Source: Macrococcus carouselicus | GTDB taxonomy: Bacteria > Bacillota > Bacilli > Staphylococcales > Staphylococcaceae | Direction of reading: 5' to 3' | Assembly: GCF_004359515.1 (NCBI RefSeq) | Contig: NZ_SCWD01000001.1 | Location: 1,104,713 to 1,168,712 of the forward strand | Length of the DNA: 64,000 bases | Shown here: in pieces, positions 19,008 to 29,563 of the stretch | Position numbering within the stretch: position 1 is the stretch's first letter | How the letters are laid out: each line of letters starts with the position of its first letter | Position numbers and translations under genes: made by a program | Notes under the pieces: model-generated | The model's input: only the letters and a program-made list of their open reading frames with translations | What the model was told of the DNA's origin: nothing | Database searches by the model: none

Positions 19008-19632
19008 TGTTCACCAGATTATACGTCATCGCATAGATGGCGGCCTGTGTCCGGTCTGTTACTTCCAGTTTAGCGAAGATATGACTGACATGCGTCTTCA
19101 CGGTCTTCTCAGAGACAAAGAGTATATCAGCGATCTCCCTGTTCGTCTGACCCTTCGTCATCTCCTCCAGTACTTCAAGCTCACGTTTTGACAGCTTGTT
19201 CTTCAGATGAGGCAGTGATTCAGCGCTTTCAGCTGCAATCATCACCGAAGGATGGAAATGACGTTCACCACGGGCGACCTGATGAATGGTCTCAATCAGC
19301 TGGCTTGGTTCAGCATCCTTCACCTCATAGCCGTCCGCTCCTGCTTCCATCACGCCGATGACATGCTCCTCATCAACATAACTGGACAGAATCAGCACTT
19401 TGATAGCCGGGTAGTGCTGCTTGATGTATTTCGTGGTCTCGATACCGTCCATCTTCGGCATCACGAGGTCCATGAGTATACAGTCAGGTGGCTCGTTCGT
19501 CGTTAAGTAATCCAGCAGCTCTGTGCCGTCACTGAAGTCCGCTTTCACTTTGTAATCAGTCATAGAGGCAATCAGAAATTTCAGGCCCTGTCTGACAATA
19601 TGATGATCATCCACCAGTATTAAAGAAGTCAT
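19003..19632 (-). CDS. airR: NarL/FixJ-type response regulator (AirR/YhcZ)
   Basis: A 209-residue response regulator: receiver domain with phosphoacceptor Asp55 in [13 protein letters not shown] and a LuxR-type helix-turn-helix at residues about 145-205 ([23 protein letters not shown]). It is 4 bases downstream of the partner kinase gene and third in an operon with the yhcX-type gene, matching Bacillus yhcX-yhcY-yhcZ and the AirSR (YhcSR) system of S. aureus. AirR there responds to oxygen state and controls respiration and cell-wall genes. The symbol rests on this context and on the kinase cysteines. Confidence 0.8.
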   Translation of the reverse strand: MTSLILVDDHHIVRQGLKFLIASMTDYKVKADFSDGTELLDYLTTNEPPDCILMDLVMPKMDGIETTKYIKQHYPAIKVLILSSYVDEEHVIGVMEAGADGYEVKDAEPSQLIETIHQVARGERHFHPSVMIAAESAESLPHLKNKLSKRELEVLEEMTKGQTNREIADILFVSEKTVKTHVSHIFAKLEVTDRTQAAIYAMTYNLVNK

Positions 19633-19636
19633 GCGT

Positions 19637-20725
19637 TCACCCTTTCAGCTGCAGCGTGATCTTTGTCCCTTGGGTGCTGCTCGTTATCTCCAGTGTACCA
19701 CCGATTGACTCAGCACGCTGCTGCATATTGCCGAGCCCGTGCGTCGGCAGCTGACTCGCTGAAGTGACGATGAAACCTTTGCCGTTATCTTCAATGATTA
19801 TACGTTCTGCACTGATGATGATGACCGCTTCAGCTGTCTCCGCATGCTTTTTGATGTTATTCAGCGCTTCCTGAATAATACGGAAGATGGTGATCTCCTC
19901 TTCATTGTCAAACTGAATAAGCCCTTCCACATGAACAGTGAGCGCCAGACTGAGCACCTGGGCATACTGTCTGATCGCCTGACTGAGACCTTCTTCAAGG
20001 CCGATCGGTTTCAGCTGCCAGATCAGCGCCCGCATTTCGTTGACGGCATTCTGGCTCGTCTTCTCAATAAGGGAGAACGCAAGCCTGGAGCGGTCATCTT
20101 CGGTCTGTGCACCTGCAGCGTGGGCGGTCAGTTTAAGTGAGAACAGCATCTGATTGACCGAATCATGCAGGTCACGGGCCAGCCTGTTCCGCTCATTGGT
20201 GAGCGCGATCTCCCGTTCCTTCTCCGTGAGCGCGATCCGTTTGATGGCACTGCCGATCTGGAATGCGACTGATTCCAGCAGCTCCAGCTCCTCAGCACTA
20301 TAAGTCTCCTTATTCGGCGTTGCAACATTGAGCAGGCCGAATTTCTCCTGTCCTGACTGCAGCGGTACTGTCGCATGATGCGTGATGCCTTCTGTTTCCT
20401 CAGGAAACTTACGGTTCGCCTTGACAATGCGTGAGCAGGTGATGATGTTCGAAGCTTTCGTCAGCTTCCCCTGATGATATCTCGAGACACACCAGCAAGG
20501 ACCTTCCGTCATATACTGACAGTCGTTCCTCTCCAGTGCTTTAGGTAATTTGTAGTCAGAGACCAGCTGATGATTTCCCTCTGAATCGATAAAGAAAATC
20601 CAGCCGGTTGAAAACTCACTGCCTTCAACCAGCCGTTTCAGAGCGCCGGACATCATTGACTGTCTTTCAGTCTCCTCGTTCAGGAATTCTGCAATTTCTT
20701 TGAGCAGTGCGGTCTTCGACTTCAC
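19637..20725 (-). CDS. airS: GAF-domain sensor histidine kinase (AirS/YhcY)
   Basis: A 362-residue soluble kinase. The N-terminal GAF domain (residues about 25-165) carries four cysteines, C69, C77, C79 and C97, spaced C-x7-C-x-C-x17-C. This matches the oxygen-sensing iron-sulfur cluster domain described for S. aureus AirS. The dimerisation helix has the phosphoacceptor His187 in [11 protein letters not shown], and the ATP-binding domain ends with DNGKGF. The start is GTG after AAGGTGA. It has no membrane segment, so it senses a cytosolic signal. Confidence 0.85.
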   Translation of the reverse strand: MKSKTALLKEIAEFLNEETERQSMMSGALKRLVEGSEFSTGWIFFIDSEGNHQLVSDYKLPKALERNDCQYMTEGPCWCVSRYHQGKLTKASNIITCSRIVKANRKFPEETEGITHHATVPLQSGQEKFGLLNVATPNKETYSAEELELLESVAFQIGSAIKRIALTEKEREIALTNERNRLARDLHDSVNQMLFSLKLTAHAAGAQTEDDRSRLAFSLIEKTSQNAVNEMRALIWQLKPIGLEEGLSQAIRQYAQVLSLALTVHVEGLIQFDNEEEITIFRIIQEALNNIKKHAETAEAVIIISAERIIIEDNGKGFIVTSASQLPTHGLGNMQQRAESIGGTLEITSSTQGTKITLQLKG

Positions 20726-20734
20726 GCTTTCACC

Positions 20735-22279
20735 TTATCTCTTATATTGAATGTTGTAGAGGTCATGACGACGGTCTCGCAACTGACGCACTGTTCCATC
20801 CTCACGGCCACGACGTAGCACTTCCAGATCCACATCACCGATCATGACCATCTCCAGATTCTCACCTGTCTCGCCCATGATGCCATCACGCGCAAAGCCG
20901 AAGTCACTTGGTGTGTAGATGCCTGACGCTGAATACTGGATGTCCATATTCTCCGTCTGCGGCAGGTTACCACAGGTCCCGCTTGTCACTGTATAGATCT
21001 GATTCTCAATCGCACGTGCCATCGAACAGTATTTCACGCGCAGATAGCTCTGACGGTCTTCAGTGGAGAATGGGGTGAAGATGATCTTCGCCCCTTTTTC
21101 AGTCGCAATACGCGCCATCTCAGGAAATTCACTGTCATAACAGATCTGTATCGCGATCTTACCGCAGTCAGTATCGAAGACCTCCACTTTGTTTCCGGGT
21201 GAAATCCCCCACCAGCGACGTTCATTCGGCGTCACGTGAATCTTATACTGCTTCTCAATGGAGCCGTCACGACGGAAAAGATACGAGATGTTATAAATCT
21301 CATCGTCTTCTTCAACGAAATGAGAACCGCCGATGATGTTGATGTTATAGCGCATCGCAAAGCTGTTGAACATCTCGATATACTGCTCGGTATAAGACGT
21401 CAGGTGACGGATAGATTCCGCCGGGTTACGTCTTTCATCGAAGCTCATCAGCTGAGTGGTCAGCAGTTCCGGGAAGACGACAAAGTCACTGCCGGCATCA
21501 TAAGCAACATCCACGAAGTATTCAATCTGGTTCGCGAATTCTTCGAAGGAATCAATCTTACGCATCATATAATTGACGGTACAGATACGAACCGGGTAGC
21601 TCGTCTTGAAATGCAGATTTGATTTCGCGACGAAATCCGGATTGTTCCATTCCATCAGAGTGGCATATTTGTTGCTTTTCACGTCATCCGGCAGGTAGCC
21701 CGGATTAATACGCATCAGCGTGAACCCGTTCATGAACTGAAATGTCAGAACAGGGTCCTTGATCTTGCGCTTCATCACGTCATTCACGTACTCACGTGGT
21801 GACAGATCATCTTTATACAGATGATAGTTCGGGATACGGCCACCGATGATAATACTCTTCAAATTCAGTTCGTAAGCAATCTCACGACGTGCCTCATACA
21901 GACGCTGACCGACACGCATACCGCGGAAATCAGGATGAACCATGACCTCAATACCATATAAGTTATGACCGTTCTCGTTGTGGTTCGTGATATAGCCCTT
22001 GTCAGTGATATCATCCCACGTATGGCGGTCATCATATTCGTCAAAGTTAATGATCAGACTGGACGAAGAACCGATCAATGTCCCTTCGTATTCAATCACA
22101 ACCTGTCCACGAGGGAACAGGTGCAGGTGCGATTCCAGCTGTTCTCTTTTCCAGGGCTCCATACCTGGAAAACAGACTTCCTGCAATTTGATCACATCAT
22201 CGATATCATCGAAAGTCATCACTCTTGATTCAATGGATTTATTGAAATTCTCTAAGTTTAATTCTTCAGTCATGTTCAT
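20735..22279 (-). CDS. GNAT acetyltransferase / carbon-nitrogen hydrolase fusion (YhcX-type)
   Basis: A two-domain enzyme of 514 residues. The N-terminal GNAT domain (residues about 15-200) has the acetyl-CoA loop FRGMRVGQRLYEARR. The C-terminal nitrilase-superfamily domain (about 225-500) has the Glu-Lys-Cys triad candidates in VFPELL, YKIHVTPNE and QICYDSEFPE. Bacillus YhcX, 513 residues, has the same plan; the substrate is unknown. It is the first gene of the yhcX-airS-airR operon, with 9 bases to the kinase gene. Confidence 0.9.
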   Translation of the reverse strand: MNMTEELNLENFNKSIESRVMTFDDIDDVIKLQEVCFPGMEPWKREQLESHLHLFPRGQVVIEYEGTLIGSSSSLIINFDEYDDRHTWDDITDKGYITNHNENGHNLYGIEVMVHPDFRGMRVGQRLYEARREIAYELNLKSIIIGGRIPNYHLYKDDLSPREYVNDVMKRKIKDPVLTFQFMNGFTLMRINPGYLPDDVKSNKYATLMEWNNPDFVAKSNLHFKTSYPVRICTVNYMMRKIDSFEEFANQIEYFVDVAYDAGSDFVVFPELLTTQLMSFDERRNPAESIRHLTSYTEQYIEMFNSFAMRYNINIIGGSHFVEEDDEIYNISYLFRRDGSIEKQYKIHVTPNERRWWGISPGNKVEVFDTDCGKIAIQICYDSEFPEMARIATEKGAKIIFTPFSTEDRQSYLRVKYCSMARAIENQIYTVTSGTCGNLPQTENMDIQYSASGIYTPSDFGFARDGIMGETGENLEMVMIGDVDLEVLRRGREDGTVRQLRDRRHDLYNIQYKR

Positions 22280-22351
22280 ACTCCTCTATTTCATCTATAA
22301 TAAATATTATACACGACTGAGAGAGTCGCTAAACATTAAATGGAGGCTACA

Positions 22352-23173
22352 ATGAATATTACAATTAACGAAGCATTTGACGGTATGACCATCGAACAGC
22401 TCCTGAAGCACTGGGTACTGCCGAAGAAAATGATACATGAACTCCGTATGTCGAAAGAACTGACTGTGAACGACGGACCCGCAGTCTTCAGCACCGTGCT
22501 GCACACAGATGATATCCTGACATTGCCCCTTTCAGAAGAGAAAAGTCAGTACAAGTCCTCATACCGGCTATGTGAAGTCGTCTACGAAGATGAGTTCCTG
22601 GCCATCCTCGTCAAACCGAAGGGCGTCAAGACCCATCCTAACGACATGATGGAGACTAATACACTCCTCAATCACGCCATCTACACACTGAAATCAGATT
22701 ACGTCGAGCCGGTCCACCGACTGGACCAGGAGACAGTCGGTCTTGTTCTCGTCGCCAAGAACCCACTTGTCAAAAAGATTCTGGACCGCATGCTTGAAGA
22801 ACGTGACATCACCCGTACTTATAAGGCGAAAGTCCGCAGTCTGCTGCCCATCAAGAATCAGACGATTGAACTGCCCATCGGCAAGGATAAGTTTCATCCG
22901 AATAAACGCCGTGTGTCTGACAGCGGGCAGCATGCTGTGACGCATATCATCAGCTCCAAGGTGCTGGGTGACGGTGTCACTGAAGTTGAACTTAAGCTTG
23001 ATACAGGACGTACACACCAGATCCGTGTGCATCTGGCTGCTATCGGCTACCCGGTGCTCGGGGACCCGCTCTACAGCGACTCCAGACTGCGTCAGCTGCA
23101 GTTGACAGGTTATAAGCTCACCTTTACCCACCCTATTACGAATAAGCTCGTGGAAGCGGAACTCAAACAGTAA
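22352..23173 (+). CDS. RluA-family RNA pseudouridine synthase
   Basis: Isomerises uridine to pseudouridine in rRNA or tRNA; which site is not clear. The catalytic motif HRLDQETVGLVLVAKN near residue 115 holds the active Asp, and the C-terminal RTHQIRVHLAAIGYPVLGDPLY motif is complete. The first 75 residues are S4-like. The start at 22352 is chosen because GGAGG lies 5 bases upstream; an ATG 12 bases earlier has none. It is divergent from the yhcX-type gene across about 70 bases. Confidence 0.92.
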   Translation: MNITINEAFDGMTIEQLLKHWVLPKKMIHELRMSKELTVNDGPAVFSTVLHTDDILTLPLSEEKSQYKSSYRLCEVVYEDEFLAILVKPKGVKTHPNDMMETNTLLNHAIYTLKSDYVEPVHRLDQETVGLVLVAKNPLVKKILDRMLEERDITRTYKAKVRSLLPIKNQTIELPIGKDKFHPNKRRVSDSGQHAVTHIISSKVLGDGVTEVELKLDTGRTHQIRVHLAAIGYPVLGDPLYSDSRLRQLQLTGYKLTFTHPITNKLVEAELKQ

Positions 23174-23228
23174 AATTGCAATATGTGTGACATTCCCTTA
23201 TCCTTATCTACGTATAAGGAGGATGAAC

Positions 23229-23834
23229 ATGTCAGAATTCAATATATTCACCGATAGAAAATCTGTGAAAGAATACGACGCCGCTTTTAAATTAACACAG
23301 GACGAACTGTCAGCTTTACTTGAGCAGGCAAACCGTGCGCCTTCAGCATGGAATCTGCAGCACTGGAAATATATCGTAGTCCACAGCGATGCAGCGAAAG
23401 AAAGATTATTGCCGCTTGCCTTCAATCAGAAACAGATTGTTGACGCCAGTGCCACATTGATCGTACTTGCAGATAAAGAAGCTGAGAAGAACATCGATGC
23501 AGTGTTTGATCCTGACATCGCAGCAGGGCGTATGACCCATGAACTGAAAGAGCGGCTCGCAGGGCAGGTCCACGGCGCCCATTCCAGACCGGAATATGCC
23601 TTTGAGGCTGGTGTACTGAACGCCTCTCTCGCAGCGATGCAGTTCATGAACGCAGCAACGCTTGCTGGCCTTGCGACATGTCCGATCGGCGGATTCAACC
23701 GTACAAAACTGATTGAGACATTCAATATTGAGGACCGCTACTTACCGATCATGCTTATCCCGGTCGGCAAAGCAGCGCAGGAACCTCGTGCGACGACGCG
23801 TTTATCTGTCGATCAGACAGCGACTTTCATCTAA
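23229..23834 (+). CDS. Nitroreductase-family flavoprotein
   Basis: A 201-residue FMN-dependent NAD(P)H oxidoreductase. The FMN phosphate-binding motif RKSVKEYD is near residue 8, RAPSAWNLQHWKYIVV near 35 gives the SxxNxQ-type contact, and the C-terminal IPVGKAAQEPR ends the fold. The ATG at 23229 follows AAGGAGG; earlier in-frame starts sit on or before that box. It is 55 bases downstream of the pseudouridine synthase gene and may be co-transcribed with it. Substrate unknown. Confidence 0.88.
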   Translation: MSEFNIFTDRKSVKEYDAAFKLTQDELSALLEQANRAPSAWNLQHWKYIVVHSDAAKERLLPLAFNQKQIVDASATLIVLADKEAEKNIDAVFDPDIAAGRMTHELKERLAGQVHGAHSRPEYAFEAGVLNASLAAMQFMNAATLAGLATCPIGGFNRTKLIETFNIEDRYLPIMLIPVGKAAQEPRATTRLSVDQTATFI

Positions 23835-23837
23835 CTG

Positions 23838-23878
23838 AAAAAGGCCGTCCCTGAAAAATTCAGGGACGGCCTTTTTGT
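23838..23878. terminator. Bidirectional terminator (nitroreductase / ppk)
   Basis: A 17-bp perfect stem (core GGCCGTCCCTGA) with a 5-base loop and flanking A5/T5 runs between convergent genes. Confidence 0.93.
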
Positions 23879-26040
23879 TAGTTTCTTCTGATGCGGGCTC
23901 TTACACGGTCGAATAATCGGGACCGTTTAGACATCATCGGTCTAGGCGGCTCCACTTCTTTTTTCACGAGGCTGCGTTTGTACTGTTCTGCTTCCTGTAC
24001 TAATTTCTCCTGTGAATTCGTCGGTTCCTGCCCATTCTTCACGTAATGATAGACGCCTCTGCTATCCTGTTCACGCGCTTTCAGATTATCGTTCAGCTGC
24101 AGTGCAATGATATCTTTCAGCCGGGCCACTATAGCCGGATCAAGCACCGGGAAGAGAATCTCCACACGCTTGATCATATTACGCGTCATCATATCTGCTG
24201 AAGATAAGTACATTCTTTCTTTACCGTTATGATAAAAGTAATAGATGCGTGAATGTTCGAGAAAACGTCCGACGATACTGATGACACGAATATTCTCGCT
24301 GACGCCTGGAATACCTGGCTTCAGACAGCAGATACCTCGGATAATCAGATTGACTTTGACGCCGGCCTGACTTGCTTCAAATAGTTTCTTGATCACTGCT
24401 TTATCTGTCAATGAGTTCATCTTCGCGATAATCAGTCCATTACCATTGGCCTGATGAGAGGCGATCTCCTGGTCGATATGATCCAGGAACTCATCACGGA
24501 TTTCAAAAGGTGCCACGTGCAGCCGTTTATATTCAGGTTTCTCTGAATAACCGCTTAAGTAGTTGAAGAAATTCATCGCATCATGTCCGATATCTTTGTT
24601 GGTCGTGATGATGCCCATATCTGTATAAATCTTCGCTGTCTTATCATTGTAGTTACCTGTCCCTAAATGCACATAAGGAACGAGCTCATCATCTTCACGT
24701 TTAATGACGAGTGTAATCTTGCTGTGTGTTTTCAGGTGAGTCATGCCGTAAATCACATGACAGCCCGCTTCTTCCAGCATTTTCGCCCAGTGAACGTTGT
24801 TCTCTTCATCGAAACGCGCCTTCAGCTCAACAAGCACCGTAACCTGCTTGCCGGATTCCGCCGCATTTTTCAGCGCTTCAATGATCGGTGAATCGCTTGA
24901 TACGCGGTACAACGTCTGCTTGATAGCCAGTGTATCAGGGTCTTCAGAGGCTTCCTTGATGAAGTCAACGATCGGCTGGAATGATTCATACGGATGATGG
25001 AAGAACACGTCACGCTCTTTTGCTGCCGCGTAGATATCCTGTTTGTTCAGACCCATGGGTGGTGCTGCAGTGAATGTCTTGTATGCCAGCTGCGGATATT
25101 TCTTTCCGACTTTACCGGCAAGCTGGAATAACATCGTCAAATCAAGCGGACCATCAAGCTTATAGATATCCCGCTCTTCAATATCCAGTTCCTTTGTCAG
25201 AAATGAGCCGTTGATTGACGAATCATGACCGGTATCGATTTCGAGACGGACAGCTGCGCCGCTCTTTCTCTTCTTCAGGAACTTCTCGATTTCGATGAGC
25301 AGGTCCTCAGCACCCTCCTCATGAATCGTCAGATCGGCATTGCGTGTAATTCTGAATGTGAATGTACGCAGAATTTCAAAGCCGCTGAATAAACGGTCGA
25401 TGAAATGGGCGATGACATCTTCAAGAAGCACATACACCAGACGCTGTTCATCCCTGATTTCAATCAGACGGTTAAGCAGTGCCGGAATCTGAACGATGGC
25501 AGATTTCTTAGCCCCTGATGCATCCTTGACATCGACAAAAATATTCAGTGATTTATTCGACAGTTTCGGAAACGGCCGGTAAGCATCGATGCCGAGCGGT
25601 GTTAATGTCGGCAGGATCTCGAACTCGAACTTGCGTCTGATGACCTCATAATTCTCAGGAGACAGCTCTTCAGGAGTCTTAAAGAAGACCTGGAAGCTCT
25701 CCAGCTCCTTCAGGAGTTTATGATACTGTTCATACTGAATACGGACGTTTTCACGGTTGTTCTTATCGATTTCAATCAGCTGCTCAGTCGGTGTCATCTG
25801 TGTCTTGTTCTCACGTTCGTTGAAATTCAGTTTCACCTGGTCTTTAAGACCTGCGACACGGACCATAAAGAATTCATCCAAGTTAGATGACGCAATCGCG
25901 AGAAATTTGAGACGTTCAAGTAATGGATTCTTCAGGTCCATTGATTCTTCTATTACACGATAATTGAAAGCGACCCAGCTGACTTCACGGTTGTTATAGT
26001 ATGCTTTATTATTCAAATCTATTAAATTGTTCGTCTCCAT
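23878..26040 (-). CDS. ppk: Polyphosphate kinase 1
   Basis: Polymerises the gamma-phosphate of ATP into inorganic polyphosphate and can run in reverse. The 720-residue protein has the full PPK1 domain series, with the autophosphorylated His in [21 protein letters not shown] context near residue 440 and a second phospholipase-D-like His region near 590. The ATG at 26040 follows GAGGTGA; a GTG nine bases upstream is possible. It is downstream of ppx, with about 50 bases between, so enzymes that make and degrade polyphosphate are in one operon. Confidence 0.95.
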   Translation of the reverse strand: METNNLIDLNNKAYYNNREVSWVAFNYRVIEESMDLKNPLLERLKFLAIASSNLDEFFMVRVAGLKDQVKLNFNERENKTQMTPTEQLIEIDKNNRENVRIQYEQYHKLLKELESFQVFFKTPEELSPENYEVIRRKFEFEILPTLTPLGIDAYRPFPKLSNKSLNIFVDVKDASGAKKSAIVQIPALLNRLIEIRDEQRLVYVLLEDVIAHFIDRLFSGFEILRTFTFRITRNADLTIHEEGAEDLLIEIEKFLKKRKSGAAVRLEIDTGHDSSINGSFLTKELDIEERDIYKLDGPLDLTMLFQLAGKVGKKYPQLAYKTFTAAPPMGLNKQDIYAAAKERDVFFHHPYESFQPIVDFIKEASEDPDTLAIKQTLYRVSSDSPIIEALKNAAESGKQVTVLVELKARFDEENNVHWAKMLEEAGCHVIYGMTHLKTHSKITLVIKREDDELVPYVHLGTGNYNDKTAKIYTDMGIITTNKDIGHDAMNFFNYLSGYSEKPEYKRLHVAPFEIRDEFLDHIDQEIASHQANGNGLIIAKMNSLTDKAVIKKLFEASQAGVKVNLIIRGICCLKPGIPGVSENIRVISIVGRFLEHSRIYYFYHNGKERMYLSSADMMTRNMIKRVEILFPVLDPAIVARLKDIIALQLNDNLKAREQDSRGVYHYVKNGQEPTNSQEKLVQEAEQYKRSLVKKEVEPPRPMMSKRSRLFDRVRARIRRN

Positions 26041-26092
26041 TATAGTCACCTCAACTAAGTCATAATTACTCTACCTATTCAGTTATAACGAA

Positions 26093-27625
26093 CTAATGTA
26101 AATTTTCTCTAAAGATGATGTGAATTTTTGACTTCGTTATCTTTTCCAGGTGCTTCTTCTGACGATCGGCCTGGTACTCCTCAGCAATCGGGTCGCCTGT
26201 GTAATTAATGACTAAATCATAATGATCCTTCTGCTGGTCAAAATATAAAGAATTGACAACCTGCGTGTTGCTGACATTCAGCGCATGCGCAAATTTCAGT
26301 ATACTGCCGAGCATCTGAATCTCTGCTCTTTCCTTATCGGAAAACCACTTTGTCTCATCCATGAAGAACTTGAGCAGTGATTTGCTCTTATAGCTGGCAA
26401 GAAGCGCCAGTTTCACACGTTCGCGGTGGCCGACACCGTTCAGGCTGGAGTTGGAGATAATATAATACGTATGCTGACTTGATGCATCTGAGTCGATATA
26501 GCTGCCTAAATAAAAGAGATAAGCCGCCTGCAGCATCAGTTTCTTCTGATGCTTGTTACCTTCGATCAGTCCGAGCTTCTCCAGTTCAAAGTAGAGCAGG
26601 TCTGCCAGTTTCTGGCGCTGCATCGCATCCTCGTGGTGGATATTATAATTATGAGCCAGATTGCGCAGACTCTCGTTGAATACTTCATTCTTATCAAAGG
26701 GATGTTTGTAGTCCTCCTCAAGAATGGACATCGTGATACCTTCACGAAGTCCTTTACGTGAGAAGATGAATTCAGTTGCCATCACTTCTTCGTATAAGGC
26801 TGTGAAGACAATACCCGACGGCACGATGATATCCTGACGGTCTTTACTCAGACCATCCAGGTCCTCAAGCTGATCCATCGAAGAATTAATCAGCGTTCTG
26901 AAGACATATTCAAGATCGGCTTTCGTCATCGAGTAGCCATGAACACCAGCGATCGGATATTCACTTAAATTCTGATGGATGCGGGCAAAGTTACGGGCTG
27001 ACCCGCCGATTGCAATAATCGGTACCCTGCGCATGCCCAGCCATTTCAGTGTCTGAAGCTTCTCTCTGACAAATGCACGAGCCGCTTCTATGGCATCAGG
27101 ATTGTTATGGGCTTTATCATTGAAGAATAGTTTCTGAAGAGTGACGACGCCGAACGGGAAACTGTGAGAGAACTTCAGCTCCTTATCTTCATAGTAGGTG
27201 ACTTCTGTGCTGCCCCCGCCGATATCGACCGTGACCCCATCTTCATAGTCAAGCGTGTTGACAACGGCGTAGAAGCCGAAATAGGCCTCCTCTTTTTCTG
27301 AGATGATACGCATGGTAATACCGGTACGTGACTCTACCTTGTCGATGATGTCCGTAATATTCTGAGACTGACGCACGGCAGCTGTCGCAACCGGATAAAG
27401 TGCACTGACTTCGAATTTGTCCGCCACTTTCTGGAAGCTGTCCAATGTCTCACACAGCACCTCGATTCCTTCTTCTGCCATCACTTTATCCGCATCAAGA
27501 TACTGATAAAGACGAGCAGGCGTTTTGATATTCTGAAGCTCGATCAGCCCTGCCCTTTCAGAGTACTCGAATATCACAAGACGTATCGTGTTTGAGCCGA
27601 TATCCACTAATCCTATTCTTTTCAT
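26093..27625 (-). CDS. ppx: Exopolyphosphatase, Ppx/GppA family
   Basis: Releases phosphate from polyphosphate ends. The 510-residue protein begins with the ASKHA phosphate-binding loop LVDIGSNTIRLVIFEY and has the second loop DIGGGSTEVTYY near residue 145. The C-terminal third (about 315-500) is the HD-like domain common in long Ppx proteins. An AAGGAAGAGG box precedes the ATG. It is upstream of ppk and 24 bases behind fumC. Confidence 0.93.
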   Translation of the reverse strand: MKRIGLVDIGSNTIRLVIFEYSERAGLIELQNIKTPARLYQYLDADKVMAEEGIEVLCETLDSFQKVADKFEVSALYPVATAAVRQSQNITDIIDKVESRTGITMRIISEKEEAYFGFYAVVNTLDYEDGVTVDIGGGSTEVTYYEDKELKFSHSFPFGVVTLQKLFFNDKAHNNPDAIEAARAFVREKLQTLKWLGMRRVPIIAIGGSARNFARIHQNLSEYPIAGVHGYSMTKADLEYVFRTLINSSMDQLEDLDGLSKDRQDIIVPSGIVFTALYEEVMATEFIFSRKGLREGITMSILEEDYKHPFDKNEVFNESLRNLAHNYNIHHEDAMQRQKLADLLYFELEKLGLIEGNKHQKKLMLQAAYLFYLGSYIDSDASSQHTYYIISNSSLNGVGHRERVKLALLASYKSKSLLKFFMDETKWFSDKERAEIQMLGSILKFAHALNVSNTQVVNSLYFDQQKDHYDLVINYTGDPIAEEYQADRQKKHLEKITKSKIHIIFRENLH

Positions 27626-27649
27626 AACAAACCTCTTCCTTAATGCGTT

Positions 27650-29035
27650 TTATTTCGGATGAATCATATCCTCCGGTTTAATCCATTCGTTGAACTGTTC
27701 TTCCGTCAGATAGCCACTTTTCAGTGCAGATTCTTTGAGTGTCAGACCTTCTTTATGGGCAGTCTTCGCGATATAGGCCGCTTTTTCGTAACCGATATGC
27801 GGGTTCAGGGCTGTCACCAGCATCAGTGACTGACTTAAATAGTCGCTGATATTCTCTTCAATCGGTTCGATACCCACTGCACAGTTATCATTGAATGCGT
27901 TCATCCCGTCAGCAAGGAGATAGATAGACTGCAGTGTATTGTACATGATCACCGGTTTGAAGACGTTCAGCTCAAAGTTACCCTGGCTCGCTGCGATGCC
28001 GATCACCGTATCGTTACCCATCACCTGAACCGCCACCATCGTCAGCATCTCACTCTGTGTCGGGTTGACTTTACCTGGCATGATGGATGAACCCGGCTCG
28101 TTTTCAGGGATAGAGAGTTCACCGAGTCCAGCGCGCGGACCTGAAGCAAGCCAGCGGACATCGTTCGCGATCTTCATCAGATCAGCGGCGAGCGCTTTCA
28201 GTGCACCGTGGACGAATGTCACTTCATCATGCGCAGTCAGTGCATGGAACTTGTTTTTGGATGACACGAAGTTGAAGCCCGTCTGCTTCTTGATCTGAGC
28301 GGCAACACGGTCACCGAATTCAGGATGAGCGTTGATTCCTGTACCCACTGCAGTTCCGCCGATCGCCAGATTCAGCAGCTCCTTTTTAGAGGTATTGAGG
28401 AGCTCCTCGCATTTATCGAGCATGTAGCGCCAGCCGGAGATTTCCTGACCCAATGTCAGCGGCGTTGCATCCTGAAGATGTGTACGGCCGATTTTGATGA
28501 TATCAGCGAACTTCTCTTCCTTTTCTTTCAGCGTATTGCGGAGCTTATCAAGCGCCGGTAACAACAGCACTTCGATTTCGTTGTATAACGCGACATGCAT
28601 CGCTGTCGGATAGGTATCGTTTGAACTCTGTGATTGATTGACATCATCATTCGGATGCACCGTTTCGTCTGAACCCGCTTCTTTTAAGTACTGATTCGCA
28701 GCAAACGCTACAACTTCATTGACATTCATATTACTCTGCGTACCGCTACCCGTCTGCCAGACAACAAGCGGAAAATGATCGTCGAGTTTTCCGGCCAGGA
28801 CGTCATCGCATGCTTTGATAATGGCATCTGCTTTCGCATCAGATAATTTACCGAGTCCATTATTGACGACTGCTGCCGCACGTTTCAGATGCGCGAAACC
28901 ATAGATGACTTCAAGCGGCATCTGTTCCTTACCCACCGGAAAGTTCTGTTTGCTGCGCTGAGTCTGAGCACCCCAGTATTTATCAGCAGGTACTTCAATT
29001 TCACCAAATGTATCATGTTCAATTCTTACAGACAT
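27650..29035 (-). CDS. fumC: Class II fumarate hydratase
   Basis: Interconverts fumarate and L-malate in the TCA cycle. The 461-residue protein carries the superfamily signature [11 protein letters not shown] near residue 317, the [14 protein letters not shown] block near 97, and the [21 protein letters not shown] block near 127. An iron-sulfur cluster is absent, as expected for class II. The gene leads into ppx-ppk on the same strand. Confidence 0.97.
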   Translation of the reverse strand: MSVRIEHDTFGEIEVPADKYWGAQTQRSKQNFPVGKEQMPLEVIYGFAHLKRAAAVVNNGLGKLSDAKADAIIKACDDVLAGKLDDHFPLVVWQTGSGTQSNMNVNEVVAFAANQYLKEAGSDETVHPNDDVNQSQSSNDTYPTAMHVALYNEIEVLLLPALDKLRNTLKEKEEKFADIIKIGRTHLQDATPLTLGQEISGWRYMLDKCEELLNTSKKELLNLAIGGTAVGTGINAHPEFGDRVAAQIKKQTGFNFVSSKNKFHALTAHDEVTFVHGALKALAADLMKIANDVRWLASGPRAGLGELSIPENEPGSSIMPGKVNPTQSEMLTMVAVQVMGNDTVIGIAASQGNFELNVFKPVIMYNTLQSIYLLADGMNAFNDNCAVGIEPIEENISDYLSQSLMLVTALNPHIGYEKAAYIAKTAHKEGLTLKESALKSGYLTEEQFNEWIKPEDMIHPK

Positions 29036-29095
29036 TGTTTTCTCCCCTTATACGTATGATACTTCTATTCTACATTAAAAAGGGCTTACATTCAT

Positions 29096-29126
29096 TATAA
29101 AAAGACAGCTGCACATCAGCTGTCTT
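29096..29126 (-). terminator. Terminator of the 49-codon acidic gene
   Basis: The stem AAGACAGCTG / CAGCTGTCTT with a 5-base loop overlaps the stop codon of the small gene and is followed by T5 on the minus strand. Confidence 0.78.
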
Positions 29127-29265
29127 CACGTTCATCTTGTTGTCCGCCGTAATGATGTTCCTCAGCATTCTGTTCTGAAATCTGTTCCATCTCCTTGCCA
29201 AGTTCTACGACATCATCAAAATCTTCAACCATTTCGTTGTCAGGATCTGAGTAGTGTTCAGTCAT
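29116..29265 (-). CDS. Small acidic protein of 49 residues
   Basis: A short frame starting ATG after an AGGAGG box 8 bases upstream, ending inside a terminator stem. The product (begins MTEHYSDPDNEMVEDFDD) is strongly acidic, with no hydrophobic segment. I do not recognise a family. Good ribosome-binding site, own terminator and a leader of about 250 bases make it a credible gene. Confidence 0.65.
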   Translation of the reverse strand: MTEHYSDPDNEMVEDFDDVVELGKEMEQISEQNAEEHHYGGQQDEREDS

Positions 29266-29285
29266 GTTTTTGTTCCTCCTTCAAA

Positions 29286-29508
29286 TGGGTGAGGTCAGCG
29301 CTCGTGGTATAGACTGGAATAATCCATTACTTCAAGGGACCTCTCCTGTTCCTCTACTCCTCACGTACCCTCCTTCACCAGCTGTTAAGCGGCCAGATAC
29401 AAGAAAACCGCCAAGAATTTGATCCTTATATCACAGGCAGGATAGGCCGCGTGTCCATTTAGGGTTTAAGATTCAATATTGACTGACGCGGGTTGACCCA
29501 TTCTTCTT
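29286..29508. ncRNA. Possible structured non-coding RNA or long leader
   Basis: About 220 bases without a convincing frame lie between the NagB-like gene's terminator and the small acidic gene. The ends can pair (GGGT and GTCAG near 29286-29298 with CTGAC and ACCC near 29490-29508). Inside are GCGGCC / GGCCGC arms near 29390 and 29450 and an ATCCT / AGGAT hairpin. Its size and end-pairing recall 6S RNA, but I find no sequence that proves it. It could equally be the 5' leader of the small gene on the minus strand. Strand is not settled. Confidence 0.35.
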
Positions 29509-29520
29509 CACATAAGCCGT

Positions 29521-29560
29521 AAAAAAGCACCAGCTCTCAAACGAGCTGATGCGTTTTAAC
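29521..29560 (-). terminator. Terminator of the NagB-like gene
   Basis: On the minus strand, GCATCAGCTC pairs with GAGCTGGTGC around a 6-base loop and T6 follows. Confidence 0.82.
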
Positions 29561-29563
29561 TTC

